DNA from: JACCUZ01 sp038246575
GTDB lineage: Bacteria > Actinomycetota > Actinomycetes > JACCUZ01
Reading direction: 5' to 3'
Assembly (NCBI GenBank): GCA_038246575.1
Contig: JBBRVU010000138.1
Span: 1-11,511 of the forward strand
Length of the DNA stretch: 11,511 nucleotides
A program made the position numbers and the translations under genes. The notes under the pieces were generated by a model. That model ran no database searches. It had not been told where the DNA came from and was given only the letters and a program-made list of their open reading frames with translations. This document shows, in pieces, positions 1-6,385 of the stretch. Numbering within the stretch: position 1 is the stretch's first letter; each line of letters begins with the position of its first letter.

Positions 1-2
1 AG

Positions 3-992
3 CTAGCCCGTGGACTGCAGGGCGAACAGCGACACGAACTCGTAGGCCAGGTTCGCGGCAGCGACGGCAGTGAGCTCGGCATGGTCGTAGGCCGGCGCGA
101 CCTCGACGATGTCGGCACCGATCAGGTTGGCGCTCCTCAGCCCGCGGATGATCCCCAGCAGCTCGCGGCTGGTGAGGCCGCCGGCCTCGGGAGTGCCGGT
201 GGCCGGTGCGTGGGACGGGTCGAGCACGTCGATGTCGACGGACACGTAGACCGGGGCGTCGCCGACCCGGGCAAGCAGCCGGGCGACCACCTCGTCGACG
301 CTGGTCCGCTCGAGCTCCTGCGCGTGCACGATCGTGAAGCCGAACTTCTCGTCGTCGACCAGGTCCGACGGGTCGTAGAGCGAGCCGCGGATCCCGACGT
401 GGGCACTGCGGTCCTTGACCAGCAGACCCTCCTCGGCCGCGCGCCGGAACGGGGTGCCGTGCGTGTACGGCGCGCCGAAGTAGGTGTCCCAGGTGTCCAG
501 GTGCGCGTCGAAGTGGACCAGCGCCAGCGGTCCGTGCTGACCGGACAGCGCCCGGAGCACCGGCAGGGCGATGGTGTGGTCGCCGCCCAGGGCCAGGACG
601 CGCCGGCCACCGGCCGACAACGTCGCGACCTCGTCCTGGATGGTCGCGAGCGCGTCCTCGATGACGAAGGGGCTGGCCGCGATGTCACCGGCATCAACGA
701 CCTGCACGCTTCGGAACGGCGAGACATCCAGCGCCGGGTTGTATGGCCGCAGCAGTCGCGACGCCTCCCGGATCGCGCCGGGTCCGAAACGCGCGCCCGG
801 CCGGTAGGTCACGCCGGTGTCGAAGGGAACGCCGACGACCGCGACCGCGTGGTCGTCGACGTCATCGATGCGCGGCAGCCGGGCGAACGTGGTGAACCCC
901 GCGTACCTCGGCACGCGCAGCGAGTCGACCTGGCCCACGACGCCGTTGACGTTCTCGTGCTGCTGACCTGTCACTGTCCGGTCCTCTCTCAC
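3..992 (-). CDS. Agmatinase-family ureohydrolase (guanidino-acid or agmatine hydrolase)
   Basis: This 329-residue protein belongs to the arginase/agmatinase superfamily, cytosolic binuclear-metal enzymes that hydrolyse a guanidino group to urea and an amine. The metal-binding motifs are all visible: GGDH at 136-139, DAHLD at 162-166 (ligands D162, H164, D166) and SVDIDVLDP at 251-259 (D253, D255). THGTPFRRA at 178-186 and the C-terminal VEVAPAYD at 296-303 resemble the agmatinase/guanidinobutyrase/guanidinopropionase branch rather than arginase. The length is normal and the TAG stop is inside the window. The start is GTG, sharing GTGA with the stop of the upstream SDR gene; no Shine-Dalgarno is visible, so translation is probably coupled. 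It is the last visible gene of the permease-SDR-SDR operon, which may continue past the left edge. Fold and chemistry are secure. The substrate (agmatine, 4-guanidinobutyrate, 3-guanidinopropionate or another guanidino compound) cannot be read from the motifs; the omega-aminotransferase and mmsA nearby favour a guanidino acid. Confidence 0.9.
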   Translation of the reverse strand: MREDRTVTGQQHENVNGVVGQVDSLRVPRYAGFTTFARLPRIDDVDDHAVAVVGVPFDTGVTYRPGARFGPGAIREASRLLRPYNPALDVSPFRSVQVVDAGDIAASPFVIEDALATIQDEVATLSAGGRRVLALGGDHTIALPVLRALSGQHGPLALVHFDAHLDTWDTYFGAPYTHGTPFRRAAEEGLLVKDRSAHVGIRGSLYDPSDLVDDEKFGFTIVHAQELERTSVDEVVARLLARVGDAPVYVSVDIDVLDPSHAPATGTPEAGGLTSRELLGIIRGLRSANLIGADIVEVAPAYDHAELTAVAAANLAYEFVSLFALQSTG

Positions 993-1753
993 GCGCGGGT
1001 GCGCGTCGATCCCCCGTTGACCGCCACGACCTGACCGACCGTCGCCTCGATCAGAGGATCACACAGGTGTGCGATCACGGCCGCGACCTCGTCCGGCCGA
1101 CCGATCCGGCCCGCCGGGATGTCCGCTGCGTAGCGCGCGTGCATCGCCGACAGCTCGACGCCGGCGTCGCGCGCGTCCACCTCGAGCTGCGGGGTGTCCG
1201 TGACACCCGGAGCCACCGCGTTGACGATGATCCCCTCGGGCGCGAGCTCGCGGCCGAGGGTCTTCGCCAGCGCGATCAACCCCGACTTGGACGCGGAGTA
1301 TGCCGTGGCGTTCGGCCAGCCGATCACCCCCCACTCGGAGGCGACGAGCACGATCCGCCCGGAGCGGGTGCGCCGCATGCCGGGCAGGACTGCCTGCACC
1401 GCTGCGAAGCTGCCACCCAGGTTGGTGTCGACCACCCGCCACCAGTCGTCGATCGGGTAGTCCAGGACGGACCCCATCGACATGTACGCGTGGTTGCACA
1501 CGAGGGCATCCACGTCCCCGTGCTCGGTCTGCAACCGCTCGACCATCGCCTCGACCTGCGAGGCATCGGACACGTCGGCCGGAGCTGCGACGCCGCCGAC
1601 CTCGGTGACCACCGCGGCCATCCGATCGTCGGCCGCCAGGTCGTTGACTGCGACGAGAGCGCCCTCGGCGGCGAAGCGCCGAGCCACCGCAGCGCCGATC
1701 CCCTGGCCGCCACCGGTCACCAGCACGAGCCGTCGGCCGTCGCGCGTAGCCAC
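989..1753 (-). CDS. SDR family oxidoreductase (SDR1)
   Basis: This is a 254-residue classical short-chain dehydrogenase/reductase, cytosolic and NAD(P)-dependent. The Rossmann glycine motif TGGGQGIG is at 13-20. D38 at the end of the second strand suggests NAD(H) preference. N111, S139, Y152 and K156 form the complete catalytic tetrad (YSASK at 152-156), and a C-terminal VGQVVAVNGG follows the usual family ending. The strand-4 motif is unusual: NHA (87-89) stands where most classical SDRs have NNAG or NAAG. The GTG start lies 1 bp after the stop of SDR2 with only a weak GAG ahead of it, and its stop overlaps the ureohydrolase start by 4 bp, so it is certainly co-transcribed. It resembles SDR2 around the active site (HAYMS versus GHYAMS, SEWG versus SELG), so the two may act on related substrates. 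The true substrate, probably a secondary alcohol or ketone, is unknown. Confidence 0.9.
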   Translation of the reverse strand: MATRDGRRLVLVTGGGQGIGAAVARRFAAEGALVAVNDLAADDRMAAVVTEVGGVAAPADVSDASQVEAMVERLQTEHGDVDALVCNHAYMSMGSVLDYPIDDWWRVVDTNLGGSFAAVQAVLPGMRRTRSGRIVLVASEWGVIGWPNATAYSASKSGLIALAKTLGRELAPEGIIVNAVAPGVTDTPQLEVDARDAGVELSAMHARYAADIPAGRIGRPDEVAAVIAHLCDPLIEATVGQVVAVNGGSTRTRA

Positions 1754-1754
1754 C

Positions 1755-2483
1755 TCAGATCACCGCCCCGGCGTTGGGCGAGAGGACCTCGCCGGTGACG
1801 TAGGTCGCATCCTCCACGAGGAACGCGATCGTGCGCGCGATCTCCGCCGGGCGCACCAGTCGGCCGAGGGGCAGCGTCGCGAGGTAGTCCGGCGCCCGCC
1901 AGGGGGAGTCCGCCGCCAGCAGCGGTGTGTCCGTCGGACCGGGGGCAACGACGTTGACCCGCACGCCGGACGCGGCGACCTCGGCGGCCAGGCTGCGGAC
2001 CAGCCCGTGCACCGCGCCTTTCGCGGCGGCGTAGTGCGCGTCATCCGCGCCGCCACCGATGCCGAGCTCGGAGCCGACTGCGACGACCGCACCGGCGCCA
2101 CGCTCCAGCATCCCTGGTAGCGCCGCCAGGACGAGGTGCAGCAGGCCGCCGACGTGCACCCGCAGCATCCGGTGCCAGTCCGCGGCCGTGATGTCGGCGA
2201 CGGGGCTCATCGCGTAGTGCCCCGCCGCGGAGACCACGGCGGACACCGGCCCGAGCCGGTCGGTCGCCGCGGAGACGGCGGCGGCCACCTGGTCGCGGTC
2301 GGTCAGGTCGACCTCGATTGCCAGGTCGACGTCCGCCGCCGGGCGCAGGTCGAGGCCAGCGACCGACCAGCCCCGACTGCGCAGCTCGGCAGCGGTCGCC
2401 GCCCCGATGCCGCTGGCCGCCCCGCTGACCACAACGACTTGCGACCCGTCAGCCGACTGGCTCTCCCCCGAGGTCGATGTCAC
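1755..2483 (-). CDS. SDR family oxidoreductase (SDR2), tetrad Asn replaced by His
   Basis: This is a second classical SDR, 242 residues with the start chosen here. It shows SGAASGIG at 20-27, D45 ending strand 2 (suggesting NAD(H)), catalytic S138, Y151 and K155 (YAAAK), and PGPTDT at 181-186. Two departures are visible. The position of the tetrad asparagine is His110 (VHVGG, against TNLGG in SDR1), and the C-terminus reads NAGAVI instead of the usual DGG. The frame is open upstream to about 2690, but that extension is arginine-rich, out of frame with the permease and unlike any SDR. The GTG at 2483 sits in a GTGA overlap with the permease stop and gives normal SDR spacing to the glycine motif. 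No Shine-Dalgarno is visible, so coupling to permease translation is likely. It could be a partner of SDR1 in a two-step reaction or a heteromer; this is inference. Confidence 0.87.
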   Translation of the reverse strand: MTSTSGESQSADGSQVVVVSGAASGIGAATAAELRSRGWSVAGLDLRPAADVDLAIEVDLTDRDQVAAAVSAATDRLGPVSAVVSAAGHYAMSPVADITAADWHRMLRVHVGGLLHLVLAALPGMLERGAGAVVAVGSELGIGGGADDAHYAAAKGAVHGLVRSLAAEVAASGVRVNVVAPGPTDTPLLAADSPWRAPDYLATLPLGRLVRPAEIARTIAFLVEDATYVTGEVLSPNAGAVI

Positions 2484-3976
2484 GCGACGGGGTCGCGCTC
2501 TGCCGCCTCGATCGCCGCGTCGTCCTCGTCGACGTGGTCGAACAGCGTCATCTCGCGCCGCTTGGTCGCGAAGATGGCCAGCCCGGTGACCCCGAGGATC
2601 GCGACCATGATGAAGAACGCCCAGTCCAGCCAGCGGGCGTCGTTGACCGCACGGGGCCAAGCGATGTTGAGGAACTGGAAGGTCGCCCACACGACAGCCG
2701 CGACCGTGACACCCATGCCGTATCGCCCCAGGTTCCAGGGACCGGGCGTCCAGCGGCCGGTGGCCCGCAGGTACAGCGCGCCGACGAGCGGGAACAGGAA
2801 GGACGCGTAGAAGCCCCCGCTGGTGAAGAAGAGCATCAGCGAGTAGACATCGGTCGCGAACAGGCTGAGCAGGAACAGCACGCCGCCGACCAGGCTGGTC
2901 ACCAGCAGCGCCGGGACCGGCTGCCGCTCGCCGCCGGACAGTCGCGCCAGCACGGCAGAGCCCGGCAAGGCGTTGTCGCGGGCGTACGACCAGATCAGTC
3001 GCGACGCCGAGGTCTGCAGCGCCAGGAAGCTGGCGAGGAAGCCGATGACGAACAGCCCCTCCAGCGGCTTCGCGATGCTGGTGCCGAGCTGGGTGACCAA
3101 CGTGCCGTAGACGGGATCGGCGACGTCACCGTTGAGCACTGCGCCCATGTCGGGGATCGCCAGGATGATCGCGAGGCTGGAGAAGAGCACGATCACCGCG
3201 ATGAAGCACAGCGAGAAGATGACCGCCTTCGGCAGGTTGCGGCGGGCGTCCTTGACCTCCTCGGCGATCGCGCCGGCACTCTCGAAGCCGACGAACGACC
3301 AGCCGACGAAGGCCATCGCGACGAGGAACGGGCCGGAGAACGCGAGGTAGCGGGTGTCGCCCGCCAGGCCCTGGCCGCCGTCGAAGAGGACCGAGAGGGA
3401 CTGCTCGCGGTGGAAGAGCAAGAGCCAGCCGCCCAGGCCGACCGAGCCGATGATCTCCGCGATGATGCTCGCGGTCATCAGCACCTTGAGCACGGTGCGT
3501 CCCACCAGGTTGGCCACCGTGCCCAGCGCCAGGATGGCGAACGCGATCGCCACCCGCTGACCGTCGGTGGGCGCGTCGATGCCGACGATGTTGGCGATGA
3601 AGCCGGCCGCGCCGAGCGCGACGGTGGCCATCGCGATGACGAGCGTCCAGATGTAGGTCCAGCCGGCCAGCCAGCCGTAGCCGTCGCCCACGAGTCGCCG
3701 GGCCCACTGGTAGATCGAGCCCTCGATCGGCCAGCGGGACACGAGCTCGGCGAAGACCATCGCCACCAGCAGCTGGCCACCGAACACGATGAAGAAGTTC
3801 CACCAGAACGACGGCCCGGCCGTGGTGAGCGCCAGCCCGAAGATGCCGTAGAGGGCGACGATGGGGGAGATGAACGCGAACGCGAAGGCGAACGCGGACC
3901 AGAGGCTGAACTCGCGCTTGAGCCCGTGGCCGACAGCGGTCGGCGGCGCGGGGGCGTGCTCGGGGATCGTGCTCAT
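2480..3976 (-). CDS. APC superfamily amino acid/amine permease
   Basis: This 498-residue integral membrane transporter has about 12 hydrophobic segments, the first near residues 27-50. It resembles the amino acid/choline transporter (ACT) group of the APC superfamily, which includes GABA and choline permeases. Supporting motifs are GPSFWW at 54-59 after the first helix, GWTYIW at 105-110, the loop GFESAGAIAEEVKDARRN starting at 230, and SRLIWSYARDNALP at 325-338. It ends in an acidic cytoplasmic tail (DEDD). The ATG at 3976 is preferred: AGGAG lies 11 nt upstream and the protein then begins with a short polar leader before helix 1. The frame is open to 4165, but that stretch is low-complexity and would run into the inverted repeat at 4139-4162. 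It is first in the operon with two SDRs and a ureohydrolase, so the cargo is probably the substrate degraded by them, likely a cationic or zwitterionic amine or guanidino acid. Substrate assignment is inference. Confidence 0.88.
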   Translation of the reverse strand: MSTIPEHAPAPPTAVGHGLKREFSLWSAFAFAFAFISPIVALYGIFGLALTTAGPSFWWNFFIVFGGQLLVAMVFAELVSRWPIEGSIYQWARRLVGDGYGWLAGWTYIWTLVIAMATVALGAAGFIANIVGIDAPTDGQRVAIAFAILALGTVANLVGRTVLKVLMTASIIAEIIGSVGLGGWLLLFHREQSLSVLFDGGQGLAGDTRYLAFSGPFLVAMAFVGWSFVGFESAGAIAEEVKDARRNLPKAVIFSLCFIAVIVLFSSLAIILAIPDMGAVLNGDVADPVYGTLVTQLGTSIAKPLEGLFVIGFLASFLALQTSASRLIWSYARDNALPGSAVLARLSGGERQPVPALLVTSLVGGVLFLLSLFATDVYSLMLFFTSGGFYASFLFPLVGALYLRATGRWTPGPWNLGRYGMGVTVAAVVWATFQFLNIAWPRAVNDARWLDWAFFIMVAILGVTGLAIFATKRREMTLFDHVDEDDAAIEAAERDPVA

Positions 3977-3987
3977 CGGCGGATCGA

Positions 3988-3992
3988 CTCCT
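3988..3992 (-). promoter_or_regulatory. Ribosome binding site of the permease
   Basis: AGGAG on the minus strand lies 11 nt before the ATG at 3976. The spacing is slightly long, but it is the only good Shine-Dalgarno near a credible start and it decides against the longer frame. Confidence 0.55.
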
Positions 3993-4138
3993 GCGGGTGG
4001 CAACGATGGGCTGGAAGGCACGGCGGACCGGGTACGGGGGTAGCCCGGCCCACCGTGCTGGGGTGAACCCAACGCGGTGGCGGGGCCCCGGGCAAGCGAA
4101 GTGGCCCAACATCGTGGCACCGGCGCGGTAGCGTGGCT

Positions 4139-4162
4139 GCCGTTGTGCACCTGCACAACGGC
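4139..4162. promoter_or_regulatory. Perfect 11-bp-arm inverted repeat, candidate PucR operator
   Basis: The arm GCCGTTGTGCA (4139-4149) and its exact reverse complement TGCACAACGGC (4152-4162) are separated by the two bases CC. The centre lies about 43 bp before the regulator's ATG at 4194 and about 175 bp before the permease ATG at 3976. A tight, uninterrupted dyad of this size is typical of a dimeric regulator's binding site, and the adjacent PucR-type protein is the natural candidate for autoregulation and control of the permease operon. It does not match the CRP pattern (TGTGA-N6-TCACA), since the TGTG/CACA blocks are too close. Binding by another helix-turn-helix family, such as GntR, is possible. 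Confidence 0.6.
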
Positions 4163-4185
4163 CACTCGCCGCCGCCGTTGGTCCT

Positions 4186-4189
4186 GGAG
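4186..4189 (+). promoter_or_regulatory. Ribosome binding site of the first PucR-type gene
   Basis: GGAG lies 4 nt before the ATG at 4194 and 16 nt before a second in-frame ATG at 4206. The short spacing fits the first ATG better. Starting further upstream, at 4077, would run the coding region through the inverted repeat. Confidence 0.45.
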
Positions 4190-4193
4190 CCCG

Positions 4194-5594
4194 ATGCCCT
4201 CCGCGATGACGCTCGCCGAGCTGGTCGACGTGGCCGAGCTGGGGCTCGCTCACGCTGCCGGGCCCGCACCGGCCGGGCAGGCCGTGCGCTGGGCGCACGT
4301 CACCGAGCTCGTGCGCCCCGGCCCCTATCTGCGCGGCGGGGAGATCGTGCTCACCGTCGGCAGCGCTCTGCGCGGGCCGGACGCGTGCGACGCGTTCGCC
4401 GCGGAGCTGGCGGCCGCCGGTGTCACCGCCCTGGCCTTCGGCATCGGCGACGTGCACGACGAGCCGCCGGTCGAGCTGGTGACGGCCTGCCGCAACCATG
4501 CGATCCCACTGGTGACGGTTCCCCACGGTGTCCCCTTCCAGTCGTTGACCGAGCTCGTCACCGAGCACCGCATCGCGACCCGCCTCGCCGAGGAGCGCCG
4601 CGGCGGCCACCTGGTCGGACTCCTGTTGGACGCGATGGCCGCTGGTGTGCCACCGGAGGACGGTCTCGCCCGCGTCGCCGACGAGCTCGGCGGCGGGCTG
4701 GTGGTCATCGACTCGACCGGCCACGTCGAGGCCGTGGCGGGGGACGTCTCGAGTCCGGCGGTTGCGACCGTGGACGTCCCCGGCGATCCGGCGGCCCGGC
4801 TGGTCTGGCACGCGCCCGCCGGCGATCCGGACCGCGTCAGCCCGGAGGCGCTGCGCGAGCTGGTCCGGCCCCTCGCCGTCTGGCGCCACGAGCGCGCGGA
4901 CGCGCTCCTGCGCAGCGAGCAGGACCTGGGCCGGCTGGTCCGGCTGGTGCTCGAGGGCCTGGCCGAGCCGTCGGCGATCGGCGGGCACCTTGGCGACCCG
5001 CTCGGATCGGTGACCGCGACCCTGTGGCGCTCGGCCGACGCCGCCGAGGTCCGTCGGCTGTTCCCCGGCCAGGCACGGGCGGCGCTCGACGAGGGGATGC
5101 TCGTGCTCGTCACGGACTCCGCCGCCGCGCAGGCGCTGGCGGTGACGCGCCGACTTCCGTGCGGCATCGGCGAGACGGTCGCGCTGCGCGACATCCGGCG
5201 GTCGGTCCGCGAGGCGCACGGTGCGCTCGCCCTGTCGGTACGCCGTGGTGAACCGGTCACGTCCGCCGAGCTCGCAACGCTGGACGCCCTGCTCGACCGC
5301 GTCCCCGACGACAGCCTGCGCCCGTTCGTCGACCAGCTGCTGGTGCCGCTGGCCGCGCACGACAAGGCGTCCGGCTCCGACCTGCTCGCGACCCTGCGGA
5401 CCTTCCTCGACGGGGGCGCCGCGGTGGTGCCCGTGGCGCGCGCGATGTTCCTGCACCCGAACACGCTGCGCCACCGACTCGGCCGGATGACCGAGCTGAC
5501 CGGGCGCAACCCGCTGGACCAGGTCGACCGGACCGCCTTCCTGGTGGCGCTTCGCGCCGGCGAGCGGCTGCCGCGGCGCGGCTCAGCGGACTGA
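4194..5594 (+). CDS. PucR-family transcriptional regulator (first copy)
   Basis: This is a 466-residue regulator with the three-part PucR/CdaR architecture. An N-terminal PucR domain (about 5-125) contains VRWAHVTEL at 31-39 and LRGGEIVLTVG at 46-56. A middle region (about 230-350) corresponds to the GGDEF-like domain of such regulators. The C-terminal PucR-type helix-turn-helix (about 397-455) contains LLATLRTFLDGG and FLHPNTLRHRLGRM at 419-432. Family members are usually activators of purine, amine, GABA or related catabolic genes, responding to a pathway metabolite. The start at 4194 is set by the GGAG just upstream; ATG at 4206 is an alternative that would shorten it by four residues. It is divergent from the permease-SDR-SDR-ureohydrolase operon and separated from it by a region with a perfect inverted repeat, so it probably controls that operon and itself. 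The 3' end overlaps the convergent membrane-protein gene by 12 bp. Confidence 0.9.
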   Translation: MPSAMTLAELVDVAELGLAHAAGPAPAGQAVRWAHVTELVRPGPYLRGGEIVLTVGSALRGPDACDAFAAELAAAGVTALAFGIGDVHDEPPVELVTACRNHAIPLVTVPHGVPFQSLTELVTEHRIATRLAEERRGGHLVGLLLDAMAAGVPPEDGLARVADELGGGLVVIDSTGHVEAVAGDVSSPAVATVDVPGDPAARLVWHAPAGDPDRVSPEALRELVRPLAVWRHERADALLRSEQDLGRLVRLVLEGLAEPSAIGGHLGDPLGSVTATLWRSADAAEVRRLFPGQARAALDEGMLVLVTDSAAAQALAVTRRLPCGIGETVALRDIRRSVREAHGALALSVRRGEPVTSAELATLDALLDRVPDDSLRPFVDQLLVPLAAHDKASGSDLLATLRTFLDGGAAVVPVARAMFLHPNTLRHRLGRMTELTGRNPLDQVDRTAFLVALRAGERLPRRGSAD

Positions 5595-6209
5595 AGCCGC
5601 CTCGCGATGGTTCGCGGACCGGGCCGCCCGGCGGGCGATGACGACCCCAGCGATCCCGGCCCCGAGTGACCCGAGGACCTCGTCACCGAGCGTGTCCTCG
5701 TACGCCGTGGCGAGCTCAGTGCCGTGGCGGATGAACGCGTACCACTCACCCACCTCCCAGCCGATCGCGAGCAGCGCGCCGACGCCTGCAACCAGCAGCC
5801 CGAGTGCCCACGGTGGATGGATGCGCGATCGGAGCATCAGCAGACCCAGCCCGAGGTTGAGCAGGAACCAGTTGACGAAGTGGTTCGCGTCGTCCCACCA
5901 GGTCACCGAGTCATAGAGGTCGAGCGTGTTGCCCGTCACGTCGATCAGGAACGGCGCCATGACGAGGGCGAAGGCAGTCCAGGGCGGGCTCGCTATGGCG
6001 CCCGACGCCGGGCTCGCGGTTCGGCGGTGCGCGCGTACGGCCCAGATCGCCGGCACGACGAGCATCATCACCGGGTAGGCGACCAGCCGCGCCCCGAAGC
6101 CCTTGCTCTCGAACTGCGGCAGACCGGGCACGAACGTCGCGACGGCCAGCTGCCCCACGGTCGCGGCCAGGATCAGCAGCGTCAGGCGCTGCGGCCACCG
6201 AGAGGTCAT
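5583..6209 (-). CDS. YjdF/DUF2238-like integral membrane protein
   Basis: This 208-residue protein has about six predicted membrane segments (roughly 9-28, 40-60, 78-95, 112-127, 134-150 and 174-193). Three polar motifs lie between or near them: WWDDANHF at 104-111, WEVGEWYAF at 151-159 and EDTLGDEVLGSLGA at 171-184. The pattern DD..HF, then WE..E, then DT.GD...G.LGA resembles the YjdF/DUF2238 group of bacterial membrane proteins of unknown function. That resemblance is from memory and not certain. The conserved acidic and histidine residues near the membrane could bind a metal, but this is speculative. The ATG at 6209 has no clear Shine-Dalgarno. The gene is convergent with the regulator, overlapping it by 12 bp, and lies downstream of a large hairpin that probably separates it from the mmsA-side operon. 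Nothing ties it to the catabolic genes. Confidence 0.75.
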   Translation of the reverse strand: MTSRWPQRLTLLILAATVGQLAVATFVPGLPQFESKGFGARLVAYPVMMLVVPAIWAVRAHRRTASPASGAIASPPWTAFALVMAPFLIDVTGNTLDLYDSVTWWDDANHFVNWFLLNLGLGLLMLRSRIHPPWALGLLVAGVGALLAIGWEVGEWYAFIRHGTELATAYEDTLGDEVLGSLGAGIAGVVIARRAARSANHREAASVR

Positions 6210-6280
6210 GGCGCCCAGCGTGGCAGGCCGTCAGCGGATCAGCGCGGACCCTCGCCGCTTCCTCAGGCGGCCCCCCTGGG

Positions 6281-6340
6281 TTTCCTTGATCGGAGACGGT
6301 CCGCGGCATAGAGACCGCGCACCGTCTCCGATCATGGAAA
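6281..6340. terminator. Large hairpin, probable terminator
   Basis: The segment folds almost end to end. TTTCC (6281-6285) pairs with GGAAA (6336-6340). A T/T mismatch (6286/6335) follows, then a 14-bp stem TGATCGGAGACGGT (6287-6300) with ACCGTCTCCGATCA (6321-6334). One C/C mismatch (6301/6320) leads to a 5-bp inner stem CGCGG/CCGCG (6302-6306 and 6315-6319) closing an 8-nt loop. It lies between the stop of the UPF0303-like gene (6386) and the start of the membrane-protein gene (6209), both leftward. There is no U-tract on either strand, as is common for actinobacterial terminators. Its symmetry also allows a processing or mRNA-stabilising element, or a dispersed palindromic repeat; only a genome-wide copy count would separate these. 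Confidence 0.6.
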
Positions 6341-6385
6341 AGGGGGCAGGCGGAGGGCGGGGCGGCGCGGCGCGGGTGCCCCCGG

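Larger units (their letters stand above)
3977..4193. promoter_or_regulatory. Divergent permease/PucR control region
   Basis: These 217 bp separate the leftward permease operon from the rightward PucR-type gene, so promoters for both should lie here. A perfect inverted repeat sits at 4139-4162 (separate entry). Part of the segment is rich in secondary structure: CCACCG at 4050-4055 pairs with CGGTGG at 4075-4080, enclosing GGGT/ACCC (4061-4064 and 4067-4070), and a 10-bp palindrome CGGGGCCCCG follows at 4081-4090. If transcription of the permease starts near the inverted repeat, these structures would lie in a 5' leader of over 100 nt. A TAGCGT hexamer at 4129-4134 has the TAnnnT pattern of a rightward -10, but no convincing -35 accompanies it. 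Exact promoters could not be assigned. Confidence 0.6.

Noticed and set aside
3..2483. A clavulanate-like cluster (proclavaminate amidinohydrolase plus an SDR).
   Set aside because: The ureohydrolase and SDR combination recalls it, but no beta-lactam synthetase, carboxyethylarginine synthase or oxygenase gene is present, and the permease and regulator point to catabolism.
2484..2690. An N-terminal extension of SDR2.
   Set aside because: It overlaps permease coding sequence in another frame and is arginine-rich. The GTG at 2483 fits operon spacing and SDR length.
4139..4162. A CRP/GlxR-type site.
   Set aside because: The dyad has TGTG and CACA blocks, but their spacing is shorter than the TGTGA-N6-TCACA pattern.
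3977..4165. An N-terminal extension of the permease.
   Set aside because: It has proline- and glycine-rich filler with no family resemblance and would overlap the inverted repeat. AGGAG precedes the ATG at 3976.
3126..5474. A 782-codon open frame on the minus strand across the permease, the control region and the PucR-type gene.
   Set aside because: Its product is low-complexity and rich in Arg, Gly, Ala and Pro with no domain. It crosses the control region and lies antisense to a clear regulator. Such frames are common in high-GC coding DNA.
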